From: Epiperipatus broadwayi
Lineage: Eukaryota > Onychophora > Udeonychophora > Euonychophora > Peripatidae
Direction of reading: 5' to 3'
DNA length: 64,000 bases
NCBI GenBank assembly: GCA_028023455.1
Contig: JAQFVV010006294.1
Location: 1,577,001 to 1,641,000 of the forward strand
Shown here: positions 10,391-22,885 of the stretch, piece after piece
How the letters are laid out: every line of letters begins with the position of its first letter
How positions within the stretch are numbered: position 1 is the first letter of the stretch
Translations under genes and position numbers: made by a program
The notes under the pieces: model-generated
Told to the model about the DNA's origin: nothing
Seen by the model: only the letters and a program-made list of their open reading frames with translations
Databases searched by the model: none

Positions 10391-12862
10391 ATTATCAGTC
10401 CGAAATTCTTTCTCCTTGGTCTTATAAATAAATGACCTACATACTCATCAAGCATGGAGTGATATATGTATTAAAGTTGAAAGATTGATAATAATTTTAA
10501 GTAATATCCCTGAGTAAATATAAATAAATACTTTCTGAAGAATTATTAGAAGAGGGGAATTTAATCTTAAATAGATCAATCAAAACCCTTCCTTGTTAAA
10601 TTAAACCCACTCCCATCCAATTATATATTTTACTGTTGGTCTTTTTCTTTTCTTTGCATACCTTTGAAAGTACTGTTCTATCCTACAGTCTTTGTGGGCC
10701 ACCCCTGTTAAAGAATATCTTCCCACTCACTTTTCTTTTCTCTCCCAAGAGAATATGCAAATAAGTTTTGATCACTATAATTAATGGAATAAATAAAGAA
10801 AAACTTGGATGCTAAGTAAGATTATAATTTAACCCCCTGATAAATTTATCCCATTAACTAGCTCATTATATTATTTTTCATCTCAGGTTATTTGGGTAAG
10901 TATGTTGATTACTTATCTATAATGTTTATGAATTACAAATAGATTTTAAATGTAAATGACTCATATTGAAACAGTTTAAAGATACAGAATAATACTGTTT
11001 ATTTTACCCTTTCCCTACACCGAATACATATTTACATAATATAAGCTTTTATCATAAATTCATTTATTGAGTTATTTTAAGCAGATTGACTCAACAAATA
11101 TTCATCTATTATTCAGAAACTTAATTTCTTAAAAGAAAAGTTTGGTTAATCTATAAATAACTTTAAACAATTCAAAGCATATAAAATTGGTCTATACCCC
11201 CTCCCCGCTTTATGAATAAATGTGTAATTAATAATAAAAAAATTGATTTTTAAGTTTATGAATCTATCTAACATTTATTTTTTCTTTCAAATTACTTTTT
11301 AATGTTAATACACATAGATATTTTCTTGCTCAGAGTTATTTGTTAATAGACATCATCTACGTCGCCCTTATTATGGCCATATAGTGATAATGCTGAAATT
11401 ACATGGGCACTAAAACACTCAACATGAGGTACTGCCTCCATGATTTGAAATAAGTAAAAAAAAAAAAACAACAAAGGGATCCTACACATAGTGGATTGAT
11501 GTTAGACCCATGGCATAAACCTTCAAAATGTACATATCAAAAAAAAATTGTTAGAAGAAAATGATTCGTAATGATAATATATGAACACATAAGAAAATAT
11601 ATAATATACAACACACAATTAATAATACTTTCAAAAAATATATAAATATACACTCAGCCTGGCTTCTTAATTCCCTCCAAATTTGACTTCTAGGCAGACC
11701 ATATGACCACTAAACAGGGCTGCAAAGCTTCATTTTGCCTAAACGCTCAAACAGGGTAGCTGGATTTCTCACACTCATATCTTGGCGCTGAGGATATGAA
11801 CGGAAAATCTCCATCTTCATTTGGTCAACTAAACAATATTTGTACCATCTCTGTCATGTTTTTTTCCAGGATACTTTAATCTAACTTTCCAATCTAGTTG
11901 GTTTTTACAGACTTTTACATAAGGAAATGGTTTTTATAAGTTCACTTCAGCTGCAAACTAATTTTCGCAAACTAGATAATTACAGTTTATAGTTCCAGTA
12001 ATTCTCCTCTTTAAATTATAGGTGAATCTTTTTTTAATAGAGAAATAAAACTTTTGCGTCATTTCTTTTTTTTAGAATTGGCGTACTTCCACGAATGAGT
12101 GATTTTTAATAATCATGTTGATTCTCTTTTCTTTCCATCATAGAAATAAAAATCAATAATGGATTTTCAATAGACTATAACCACCAAACCAAACTGGATA
12201 TAAAGGTACCACTGCAGAAAATATATATAACAGCGCACAGAAAAATCAGCATAAGAATAACTAAAACTGAAAGAGTGCATCAAAGCACAAATGAGCATGA
12301 ATAATCTAAAACTAAACTTGATAGTCCACCTATCAGCTACAATTTCATTAACCCCCCCTCATGAAATATTGCATCATCTAACAAATTACTAATTTTATCT
12401 TATGTACATTCCGTTCAAAATTTTGCTTTAAAATCTCTCTTTTTTAAATTTTTACAAAATTAGCAGGTTTCCATCTTGGAGTAATTATTTACATTCTTTA
12501 GATAAAACCACTTATTTTGATTTCATCTTTACAAAACAAATTAAAAGAAATTTTTCTTAATACAAACATATAAATATAAAGACAATGATTAATTACTTAT
12601 AAATCCATTACTATAATGGATTTAAAAAAATTTTTTTTCATTATTTCCAAAAAAGAACTTTACATTATTTTTTAAAAAAAAAAAGTTTCTACACGTAAAA
12701 AAATAAATAAATACACAAATCTTTATATATGTGTATGTGCATGGACAGAAATATAGCATAGACCAACTCCCATTATTTATGCAACAAGTTTTTAATAAGA
12801 TCAGCTGTGTCAAATCCTTGGCTACAGCCATATTGTGCAAGGATGTTTTACTGACTGGTACA
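10391..12862 (-). repeat. 3' LTR of the gypsy element (~2.47 kb)
   Basis: On the minus strand it begins TGTACCAGTCAG (12862 downward) and ends near 10391. It aligns from end to end with 17877-24435 once the insertions in that copy are removed. Shared landmarks include ACCCCCTGATAAATTTATCC near 10830 and 18303, TGGCTTCTTAATTCCCTCC near 11660 (TGGCTCC... at 20125), and CATAGACCAACTCCCATT near 12757 (24334). This copy keeps the empty sites for every insertion seen in the other LTR. Confidence 0.9.
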
Positions 12863-12877
12863 ATATCCTCCTCCCCA
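12863..12877 (-). promoter_or_regulatory. Polypurine tract (plus-strand DNA primer)
   Basis: The minus strand reads TGGGGAGGAGGATAT immediately upstream of TGTACCAG, the start of the 3' LTR. Position, purine content and the TG start fit an LTR-retrotransposon polypurine tract. Confidence 0.75.
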
Positions 12878-12939
12878 ATGAGACCATTAAAGAAGAATAT
12901 GATTTCTTTTAATGTCTTATTTAACTATTTAAATATTAT

Positions 12940-14030
12940 TTAACTATTTACATTGAGGGATATTAGTTTGATTAGATGCCTTAATACCATAGGGTTTGAG
13001 AGACCATGGATTATAGGTGTCTTTGATGCCCTGTTCTGTTCTCATCCAAAAAGTGTTATTCCCACAGCATTCCACAATCTCAAATGGGACTTTGTATATA
13101 GATTGCAAACTTCTTGAATTGGGATTTCTCTGGGGCACTCACATGAGGTGTCCTAAGCATGACCTTATCTCTTACCTGGAATCTATATTTTGGGGTTCCT
13201 TTCCATTTTTTTCTCCTCAGGCTCATTTGCTGCATTTGGATCCTGGCCCTTTTTATGTCTGAATCATGGTCAACTTTTTTCTCTTGGTTCCCCAGGAAGT
13301 TAGCTTTAAATAGTTTTGGGATGTGTTTCCCAAAATATAGTCACATTGGAGAAAAACCCATGGATTCATTGAAAGACCAGTTGATATAGTTGAGTGTCTG
13401 AGGCAGTTGTTTAACCCATCCTTGGTGGTTTGTTGGTAAATACGTATGAAACAATCTATGCAATTCTTGCATGACTCTTTCACATGTGTTACTTTGGGGG
13501 TTACAGATCTATGTTAATAGATGCTTGACACCTCATTTAGTCACCCACTGATTCCATTCCTCAAACACAAAAAGAGTCCCATGATCTATAGATTTTGGCT
13601 TACCCACATTTGGAAAATGCAAGGTGTCCAATACTTTGATAGCTTCCTTAGTTGTAGTACGAGATAGAGGGTAAGCAGCCACTCCCTTTGTAAACAAGTC
13701 AAATGTGACCAATAAATATTTTTTTGTTAAAGGGTGGCAATGGACCATAAAAATCTATAGCCAGAAGTTCATTTGGGTTGTCTTGTAAAATTGATGTCAT
13801 AGGACTTATGTACATTTGATTTTGTGGTTTTGTACACTGACAAATTTTCGCATTGATTTAATACTGTGATCACATCTTGGTACATCCCTGGCCAATAAAA
13901 CCACTTTTTTAGACAATATTTGGTTTTAGGAGTCCCATAATGACCATACAACCAGTGTATGTATTTAATGAGAGAATATCTCATCATGGGAGGTATCATT
14001 ATCCTTCACTCATCTCTGTCTTCCTGGATC
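12940..14030 (-). pseudogene. Gypsy integrase remnant
   Basis: Broken frames on the minus strand give a zinc-binding-like block (HWLYGHYGTPKTKYCLKKWF, with WPGMYQDV following, about 13950-13860). Its HHCC pattern looks incomplete because the last cysteine is replaced in CENLS. The catalytic core remnant follows (YLLVTFDLFTKGVAAYPLSR, about 13715-13650, then PKSIDHG near 13580). NPQSNTCERV near 13495 and a WVKQLPQTLNYINWS block near 13420-13370 fit the region before and after the catalytic glutamate. Further RDKVMLR-like sequence leads to 12944. Stops and shifts separate the blocks, so no full-length integrase can be made. This assignment rests on the conserved block order of Ty3/gypsy integrases. 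Confidence 0.85.
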
Positions 14031-14099
14031 TAATAAGATAACACTTCATTCCCCATCTTATACCTGTTCTGCTTATCTTCAAGACCTCCACCTCATCCT

Positions 14100-15430
14100 T
14101 GAAATTTCTTTTGGTACTCTGTCAAAATGAAGTTCAGCCAGCTATCTTCTCATTGCCTTTCAGTCCTTTTACAATATCTCTTGATGCAATTAAATTCCTG
14201 AAGAAACAAACTCCACCAGATCAATCTGCTGTTAGTGAGATAACTGTGGTTGATACATTCCAAATCAATAATCACCAACTTGAGAACCTAGTAACATGGG
14301 GTGAATCTTCTAAAATGCCCATATGATTGTGAGGGCCTATTTTTCTGTGGCTGTATAATTAAGTTCAGGCCCCTTTAATATGCAGTTTATGAAATATAAC
14401 ACCCCTACCTTTCCATCGGGTTGAATTTGGGATAGAGTAACCCCCATCCCATATCCACTGCTGTCCTTTTAGAGGAAAAAAGGCTTGTTAGAATCCAGTA
14501 TGCCAACACCACCTGTTTTACAAAACTCTTTTTACTTGATTAAAAGCCTCTTCTTGTTCAGGGGTCTATTTCCATTGAACTTCTTTTTCTGAGTAGTCTA
14601 CGCAAGGGTTTCACAAAATCTATTATAAAAATTGCAGAGTCCCAAGAATGACCAGATCTGCTTCTTTGTTTGAGGTCTAGGAAAGTTAGTAATAGCCATT
14701 GTCTTATCTGGATGAAGCTTAATACCTGTTGACCCACCAAATGATCCAGGAATTCAATTTCATCCAAAGCTAATTTACTTTTCTTTAGATTGATCTTGAT
14801 ATTCTTTTCTTTACCTTCCTTGAAAAATAACTTTCAATTGCTGGAGATGTTCTTCTTGATGTCAGGGGATAGAATCTGGTCTAGGCACCACAACAGTTTT
14901 ATACCACTGTTGATGAGTCCAAAGGGCATGCGATTGAATTTATATGAATAGTCCCATACCTGAAGGCCATGTACTGGTGGTAATTAGGATGCAGTTCTAT
15001 CTGCCAGTAACTTGAAGTTAGATCAAATGTGGAAAAGGTACTTTTTCCTTTAAATTTCCCTAGTAATTCTTGTATCAGCTGGGAATTGTACAATCGGGTA
15101 TGGTCACCTTATTGAGCTGCTGAGCATCTAAGCATAGCCTTACAGATCTGCCCTTTTTTCTCACTACTACTAAGGGGTTGCAATAGGGTGATGAACATTT
15201 ACTAATTATGCCACCTTCCAACATTTGCTCTAGTTGTTTTTCCACTTCCCTTTTAAATTGGTTAGGGATTGGGCTTCAGTCTAATCTGCTGTTTGTATTC
15301 CCTGATCTTTCCAGGGTTATCAGAAAAAAATGTGGGGTAGTCTTTAAATATGGATTTGAACCTTTTGCTGTCTTTGGTAGAAAGTAAATTCACCTCATTC
15401 ATCTTTTCTTCCATCATATCTAGAATGGAT
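14100..15430 (-). pseudogene. Gypsy reverse transcriptase / RNase H remnant
   Basis: On the minus strand, NPGKIREYKQQIRLKPNP (about 15320-15265) corresponds to the start of RT. LCLDAQQLNKVTIPD lies near 15135-15090. STFSTFDLTSSYWQIELHP (about 15035-14985) is the first catalytic aspartate motif. YxDDI near 14880 is the YxDD box (tyrosine context partly broken). KSKLALDEIEFLDHLVG (about 14785-14730) and PRPQTKKQI..FLGL..FYNRF (about 14680-14610) follow in the usual order, then an RNase H-like stretch. Frames change several times, so it is inactive. Confidence 0.88.
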
Positions 15431-15897
15431 TAGTTTATGCAGCAAATTTCCCACAAATTAGGTAAATTATGGGGCAAGAATTGAATATCATGCCCCTGGC
15501 AACTTATGAAATCCTTTTCATAATTGAGGATGCATTTATTTTTATACAAAAAATCTGAACCTAATATGACCTCATGGATGAGATTACTCATGATCAAAAA
15601 CATGTGAAAGATCCTCTTCCCATTCATGTCCAACTCCAACCATATTTGTTTAGGCACGAGTTTTACTTTTCAGTTATTGGCAAGGGTTATTTCCACAGCC
15701 TTTAAGGATAAGGTCTTGGTCTGAGGGTTCATCAATAGTATCCTCTGGTATAACTCCTCTGCTATTACCGATATGTAATTACCAGAATCCAACATCACTA
15801 CCACCACAATCCTTTCAATTCCTAACTGTATTTTGGGACAACTCTGTGGTGTGTATTCTGGTACTCTATCTTCCCAAGAACAGACCAAGTTGGACAT
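15430..15897 (-). pseudogene. Gypsy aspartic protease remnant
   Basis: VVVVMLDSGNYISVIAEELY (about 15810-15750) is the retropepsin active-site motif, DSG in place of the common DTG. Downstream, after a stop near 15670, LIHEVILGSDFLYKNKCILN (about 15580-15520) is the ILG-DFL hallmark of gypsy proteases. The two pieces are in different frames or separated by a stop. The domain sits between gag and RT as expected. Confidence 0.82.
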
Positions 15898-15899
15898 TT

Positions 15900-17000
15900 C
15901 CTTCTCAGTGAACTGTTTAATGGATCCTCCCCTCTGCAGTTCGGTTCTCTGTATTGCCTTTCACATTCTCTTGTATCTTCCCCACTGAATTTTCTTGTCA
16001 TTTCCCATCTACAGTGTTTAGCAGGTCAGTTACCTGGTCGAATGACTTTGCCCCCATTATCAACAGCATTTGCATAATCTGATAGGGCAAATTCTGTTAG
16101 ATAATCCTGATGATTTGGTCCTCAGATGTTTGGCATGCATTTAAATTTCTTAATTTGGCCACCTGCCTATGGAAAAATTGTGAATAGTTTTCATTCATAT
16201 TACTTCTATATTTTTCCTGCATGATTTGATACAAGATGGTTTCCTGATGCTCTGCACTCCAAAAGTTTCTAATCATTGCATCTTTATATTCCTGAAAGGT
16301 TTGAGGGTGGTGAAACAAAGACTCCCACCAAGCTTGTGCATTCCCATGAAGGTGAGCACCAGTGATAGCCAATTTAAAAACTTCAACTACTTTATTAATC
16401 TGGAAATAATTTTACAGACTTTTGATGTGTTCCACCAGAGCCTCCCAGTTTTTCCCCTGAACACACAGATTTTCAAAAATTGTTTATTATTTTGCTGGTA
16501 TAGCTGTTGATTTCCACCTCCAGTTGTCTTAATTAAAGCTTCATCTAGACTACTTGCTTCATTGGTCCTTATGTTGTCTTGTTTTTTTAGACCCTTCATT
16601 TATTATTTTTCTTGTCATTGACTTCTGTCTCAGACCTGGTATCTTCTTGCCCTGACTTGGCTAACCGTGATCCATCCTCATTGTTTCAATTGGGCTGATC
16701 ATCTTTCCTTTCCCACTTTTGAAATCTTTCTTCAATTTCCAGCAATATTTTCTTCTTACAGCATCTATCTTTTTTATACATAGCTGTTGTCTGTTCAGAC
16801 ATCTCTCTTTCCCACATTTCTAACTCTTTTGACATTTTAGCCATCTCCTTTTTGATGTGATTTAGGAATTCTTCCATCATCACCTTTAAACCTTCATTTT
16901 TCTTTTCTAGTTCATTTTGCTGACCATCCATTCCCTGCTCTTCAGGCTGCTTTTCCTCTGACATTTCTATGTTTCCAAGATCCTTCATTTCACTATTCAA
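15900..17000 (-). pseudogene. Gypsy gag remnant with N-terminal coiled coil
   Basis: The first 104 residues (17000-16686) are rich in E, K, M and Q with heptad-like spacing, suggesting a coiled coil. A stop and frameshift follow. FLKICVFRGKTGRLWWNT near 16475-16425 continues into a second frame, where AITGAHLHGNAQAWWESLF (about 16370-16315) and a FQEYKDAMIRNFWSAEHQ block (about 16300-16240) match the capsid-like retrotransposon gag domain (L.G.A..WW, then W.EFK..F...F). I see no CCHC zinc knuckle, which may be lost. The gag start at 17000 is the first methionine of the open stretch. Confidence 0.8.
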
Positions 17001-17853
17001 AATGATTGTTCCATTTTTCTTTTTCCAGCTCTTGTCAACATTTATCTGTATTATTATTTGTCTGCAATTTCGGGAATATATATGTCTGTTTAGTATTATT
17101 ATTCCTCTCGTATTACTAATATTTTAAATCACATAATTATCTTAACTTAATTCAAAAATAGCTATATTTATATGCGTCTGTTTTAGATTATTAATAAGCT
17201 CGTAATATTAACATTTTAAATCGCATAATTATATCAACTCACTTAAAAATATTCTCTATTATTAAACTTGTAATACTAATATTTTAACTCCTGCAATTAT
17301 CTCAACTCACTTCAAAAATATTCTCTATTATTATTAAACTCGTAATATTAATATTTTAACTCACATAATTATCTCATCTCAATTCAAAAATATACTATTT
17401 AATCTCGTATGAAAAATACCAGTACACTACGCATTCCGTTATATCCCCTACTATTTGCCCTTTGTTTCTTTAACTTTCTTTCAGCACATTTCCCTGATTT
17501 TCATATATATAGACCTCATTCCCCCGTGTGATAAAAAAATTTAAGCTTACCCCTTTCTAAATATACATGCAAGTAATCCTAAATCAATAAGATAAAGTTA
17601 TCCTTTTCTATTTTCACTTCTTTTAATCTGAAATTCTATACATATACTTATTTTGGTCCATGCTAATAACTTCTTTCTCCCAAAAATTCTCTCAACTAAT
17701 TAATGAAGCCACATATTATTTATGAACACATTATTTTCTTAAATCAGTTTTGTAACAACAACAACAAAATATATATATATAGATTTTTGCTAGTTTTCAA
17801 TTACGTTACTTTTTTTTTCTTTGTAATCCTCTATTTATTATTTTAGTTTGAAC
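17001..17853 (-). other. Gypsy 5' untranslated leader with short tandem repeats
   Basis: This is non-coding sequence between the primer binding site and gag. It holds the repeats annotated at 17100-17410, an ACA-rich run near 17752-17768 and a (TA)n tract near 17770. No frame is recognised. Confidence 0.6.
17100..17410 (-). repeat. Four imperfect ~65-92-bp tandem repeats
   Basis: Units share a CTCGTAATATTAATATTTTA core (starting about 17107, 17199, 17268, 17339, partial at 17404) followed by an AATTATCTCAACTCA-like block. Spacing varies from 65 to 92 bp. Arrays in gypsy leaders can bind host proteins, but nothing here shows that. Confidence 0.8.
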
Positions 17854-17871
17854 CTTTCACGTTCTGTGCCA
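17854..17871 (-). promoter_or_regulatory. Primer binding site (tRNA)
   Basis: The minus strand reads TGGCACAGAACGTGAAAGG a few bases after the LTR end (..GATACA). It resembles the TGGCGCCCAACGTGGGG type primer site common in animal gypsy elements, with several substitutions. The second LTR family in this window has a better match at 50110. Confidence 0.6.
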
Positions 17872-18720
17872 TTTTCTGTATCGGTTCAAAATTCTTTTTC
17901 CTCGGTCTTATAAATAAATCCTACATATGCACCAATGGAGTGATGTATGTACTAAAGTTGAAAGATCGATATAATTCTCAGTAGTATTTCTGAGTAAATA
18001 AAAATACATACTTCCCAATTAGAGGAGGGGGATTTAATCTTAAATAGATCAATCAAAACCTTCCTTTGTTACATTATACCCACTCCCATCCAATTATATT
18101 TACTATTGGTCTTTTTCCTCTCTTTGTATACCTTTGAAAGTACTGTTCTATCCTACAGTCTTTGCATGCCACCCCTGTTAAAGAATATCTCCCCACTCAC
18201 TTTTCTTTTCTCTACTGAGAGAGTATGCAAATAAGTTTTGATCACTACAATTAATGGAATAAATAAAGAAAAACTTGGATGCTAAGTAAGATTATAATTT
18301 AACCCCCTGATAAATTTATCCCATTAACTAGCTCATTATATTATTTCTCATCTCGGGTTATTTGGGTAAGTATGTTGATTACATTTCTATAATGTTTATG
18401 AATTACAAATAGATTTTAAATGTAAATGATTCATATTAAAATAGTGTAAAGATACAGATTAATATTATTTATTTTACCCCTTCCCTACACCAAATACATA
18501 TTTACATAATATAAGCTTGTATCATAAATTCATTTATTGAGCTATTTTAAGTAGATTGACTCAACAAATATTCATCTATTATAATTCAGAAACTTAATTT
18601 CTTAAAAGAAAAGTTTGGTAAATCTATAAATAACTTTAGTCAGTTCAAAGCATATAAAATATAAAAGATAGTTGCATAATGAGTTGGTCTATATCCCCTC
18701 CCTGCTTTATGAATAAATGT

Positions 18721-19102
<382 letters not shown>

Positions 19103-19510
19103 GACTGGGTCAACATATTTACACATTTAACAGAGCTCAGAAAAACAGCAACATGTCCTCTGTATTCTTGGAGCATGCTAAACAATCTGGGCACAACTTC
19201 ACACCCGCCAATCCCATAATATTGTGCTCAGAATCAAATAATCACAAAAGAAAAATAAAGGAGGCATTTTACATCAATGGAAACATCCATGCCATTAATA
19301 GAAAGGATACTTGCTTCGAGATCTCGAAGAAATGGGCTACATAACACTAGCTTATTTGAATATTTGTATTTGCATATTTTATTATACATTTTATGAAGGC
19401 TATGAATATGAGGCATGGATCCTCGAAAACGTTAAGCCGATAAACTTTAATACTAATTAATATCTTCTCTAATTAACAATTATATATTTTACATATAGTG
19501 AGAAGTAAAG
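19103..19510 (+). pseudogene. Penelope-like element 3' fragment (C-terminal GIY-YIG region)
   Basis: An open frame runs out of the ATT array: RLGQHIYTFNRAQ, then SSVFLEHAKQSGHNF, ILCSESNNHKRKIKEAFYI and INRKDTCFEISKKW before a stop at 19342. This matches the end of Penelope-like proteins (S.L..H....GH.I, E....R.IKEA..I, N.D.G..L...W), the region after the GIY-YIG endonuclease core. The N-terminal part is absent. Downstream GATCCTCGAAAACGTT (about 19420-19435) could be the remains of a Penelope hammerhead, but its CUGANGA box is not recognisable. The fragment sits between mirror-image AAT/ATT arrays. Confidence 0.75.
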
Positions 19511-19513
19511 ATA

Positions 19514-19672
<159 letters not shown>

Positions 19673-20040
19673 AAATTGATTTTTAAGTTTACAAATCTGT
19701 CTAACATTTATTTTTTCTTTCAAATTACTTTTTAATATTAATACACATAGGTATTTTCTTGTTCAGAGTTATTTGTTAATAGACATCATCTACATCACCC
19801 TTATTATGGATGTATAGTGTTAATGCTGAAATTACATGGGCAGTAAAACACTCAACATGAGGTGCTGATTCCATGATTTGAAATAAGTAAAAAAAAAAAG
19901 GGATCCTAAATGTAGTGGATCGATGTTAGACACATGGCATAAACCTTCAAAATGTTACACATCAAAAAAGAAATTATTAAAAGAAAATTATTCATAATAT
20001 ACGAACACATAAGAAAATATATAATATACAACAAAATTAA

Positions 20041-20098
20041 TAATACATTCAAAAAATACAAATATATATATATATATTTGTATTTTTTGAATGTATTA
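20041..20098. repeat. Perfect 28-bp-arm palindrome around an AT core
   Basis: TAATACATTCAAAAAATACA (20041 onward) is repeated in exact reverse complement, ending at 20098. The 3' LTR has only a single, diverged copy of this sequence at the matching place (near 11625), so the second arm arose after the LTRs separated. Confidence 0.93.
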
Positions 20099-20957
20099 TA
20101 TATATACACACACACACTCAGCCTGGCTCCTTAATTCCCTCCAAATTCAACTTTTAGGCAGACATATGACCACTAAACAGGACTGCAAAGCTTCATTTTG
20201 CCTAAACACATGCATTGTCTAATTCCTCAAACAGGATTGCTGGATTTCTCACACTCACATCTTGGTGACAAAGATACAAACGGGCAGGTGCACTGCTACA
20301 GAAAATCTACTCCATCTTCATTTGGTCAACTAAAAATATTTGTACCATCTCTGTCATGTTTCTTTCCAGGATACTTTAATCTAACATTTCCAATCTAGTT
20401 GCTTTTTATAGCAGACCTTTTCATAAGGAAACGGTTTTTATAAGTTCACTTCAGCTGCAAACTAGATAATTACAGTTTATAGTTTCAGTAATTTTCCTCT
20501 TTAAATTATAGATGAGTCTTTTTTAAAAGAGAAATCAACAAAACTTTTGCTTCATTTCTTTTTTTTAGAATTGGCGTATTTCCATGAATGAATGATTTTT
20601 AATCATCATGTCGATTCTCTCTTCTTTCTGTCAGTAACAGTAGGAATAAAAACCAATAACAGATTTTCAATAGACTATAACCACCAAACCGAACTGGATA
20701 TGAAGGTACCACTGTAGAAAATATATATAACAGCGCACAGAAAAATTAGCATAAGAATGACTAAAACTGAAAGAATGCATCAAAGCATGAATGAGCATGA
20801 ATAATCCATGAATTATCTAAAACAACTTAATAAGCACCTGGTAGATAGCTTATATAGTCTGCCTATCAGCCACAATTTCATTACCCCTCTATGAAATATT
20901 GCAGCATCTAACAAATTACTAGTATTTTTCTTGCTATGACGTATTACCACAAAGACG

Positions 20958-21086
20958 TACTACTCTAACCTTCCTATCTTTAAGATAATGTCTCCTAGTG
21001 ATTTCCGGACAATGTTAATCGATAAAATTTGTTCAGAAATCATGTGGAGACATTACATTAAAGATCGAAAGATTAGAGTAGTAAGT
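20958..21086. repeat. Subterminal hairpin of the TIR element
   Basis: About 58 bp from TACTACTCTAA (20958) through AATGTCTCC to GATTTCCGGACA (about 21012) pair imperfectly with TGTTCAGAAATC (about 21030) through GGAGACATTA to TTAGAGTAGTA (21083). Confidence 0.85.
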
Positions 21087-21159
21087 CTTCATGATAATAC
21101 ATCATAGCAATAAACAGCAGTAAAGAAGCAAGCCATTTTTTCGAAATCGGATGCCATGT

Positions 21160-22035
21160 TTGTAGTTTCTGAAAAAAAAAATATATATATAATAAAATAT
21201 AATAACATCGGTAGACATAGCCGGTAAAAATAGCAATAATAGTACTAAATAGGACATCTAATAGCAAGAATAATACTAAAGAGGACATCTAATAGCAAGA
21301 ATAATATGAAAGAGGCCAACCGGTAAAAATAGCAATAATAATACTAAAGAGGACATCTAATAGCAAGAATAATACTAAAGAGGCCAACAGGTAAAAATAG
21401 TAGTAAAAAAATCCGAGACATAGCAATAATAATACTAAAGAGGACATCTAATAGCAAGAATAATACGAAAGAGGCCAAACAATAAAAATAGCAAAAATAA
21501 TAGTAAGAAATCTGGTAGACATAGCAATAATAATACTAAAGAGGACATCTAATAGCAAGAATAATACGAAAGAGGACATCTAATAGCAAGAATAATACAA
21601 AAGAGGCCAACTAGTAAAAATAGCAATAATAATACTAAAGAGGATATCTAATAGCAACAATAATACGAAAGAGGCCAAAAACAATGGTAAAAATAGCAAG
21701 AATAATACTAAAGAGGACATCTAATAGCAAGAATAATACTAAAGAGGCCAACCGGTAAAAATAGCAATAATAATACTAAAGAGGACATCTAATAGCAAGA
21801 ATAATATGAAAGAGGCCAAATGATGAAAATAGCAAAAATAGTAAAAAAATCCAGTAGACATAGCAATAATAATACTAAAGAGGATATCTAATAGCAATAA
21901 TAATACTAAAGAGGACATCTAATAGCAAGAATAATACTAAAGAGGCCAACAGGTAAAAATAATAGTAAAAAATCTGAGACATAGCAAGAATAATACTAAA
22001 GAGGACATCTAATAGCAAAAATAATACGAAAGAGG
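21160..22035. repeat. Minisatellite derived from the element's terminal motif
   Basis: Two alternating blocks of about 31 bp (GACATCTAATAGCAAGAATA plus ATACTAAAGAG) and about 37 bp (GCCAACCGGTAAAAATAGCA plus ATAATAATACTAAAGAG) recur more than 20 times. The shared piece ATAGCAAGAATAATACTA closely resembles the right terminal repeat ATAGCAAGAAAAATACTA. Confidence 0.92.
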
Positions 22036-22375
22036 ACTTAAAGCAAAACTGCAAAAATTAGCAAAAAAAAAAAATTTCTCTAAACGATCAAAAAATGTTA
22101 AATAGGTACTGTCAAAAAATATATATATATAAGACATTCACTTAAAAATTGATTTAAAGCAAAACTGCAAAAATTAGCAAAAAAAAAAAAATAATAATTT
22201 CTCTAAAAGACCAAAAAATGTTAAATAGGTACAGTCAAATATATATAACACATTCACTTAACAATTAATTGATTTAAAGCAAAACTGCAAAAATTAGCGC
22301 AAAAAAAATAATAATTTCTCTAAAAGACCAAAAAATGTTAAATAGGTACTGTCACATATATATATAAGCCATTAG
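22036..22375. repeat. Three ~110-120-bp tandem repeats
   Basis: Units share AAAGCAAAACTGCAAAAATT followed by a poly-A tract, TTTCTCTAAA, and AAAAAATGTTAAATAGGTAC. Starts are near 22041, 22157 and 22276. Confidence 0.88.
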
Positions 22376-22414
22376 AGTAGTATGCTTTCGCTTAGCTGTC
22401 ATAGGAAAAAATGT

Positions 22415-22885
22415 GTTTCGGCGCCATGTTTGTCGTTTCTCGGGGAAAAAAAATTAATTACATGTGCCAAAAAAGTACGTAAATTAATAGTAATTTACTA
22501 AAATTATTATAAATTCAAATTGACTAAAAAATAATTGTCAAAAAATTTATAAAAAATATTTATAATTTTAAAATTAAAGACCAAAAAAAAACACTTTTTC
22601 CGATACAGTTGAAATGACAGACGTAACAAAAAAAGCCATCTCGTAGGAAAAAAACGGCGCCATATTTGTCATTCCTCAGAAAAAGCAAAATAATTACATG
22701 TGCCAAAAAAAAATACATAAATTAACAGTAATTTACTAAAAATATTATAAATTCAAATTGACTACAAAATAATTGCAAAAAAAAATTATAAAAAATATTT
22801 GTAATTTTAAAATTAAAGACAATAAAAAACACTTTTCTCGATATAGTGCAAATCTGCCATAGTGAAAATGGCAGACATAAACGTC
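22415..22885. repeat. Two ~240-bp tandem repeats
   Basis: Both units run from GGCGCCATGTTTGTC-like sequence (22420; GGCGCCATATTTGTC at 22656) through ATTACATGTGCCAAAAAA and a TTTATAATTTTAAAATTAAA block to ACACTTTT. The rest of the element to 23568 is AT-rich with no clear structure apart from the right terminal repeat. Confidence 0.88.

Noticed and set aside
21160-22035. CRISPR-like array
   Set aside because: Repeats are contiguous and partly degenerate with no unique spacers, inside a eukaryotic transposon.
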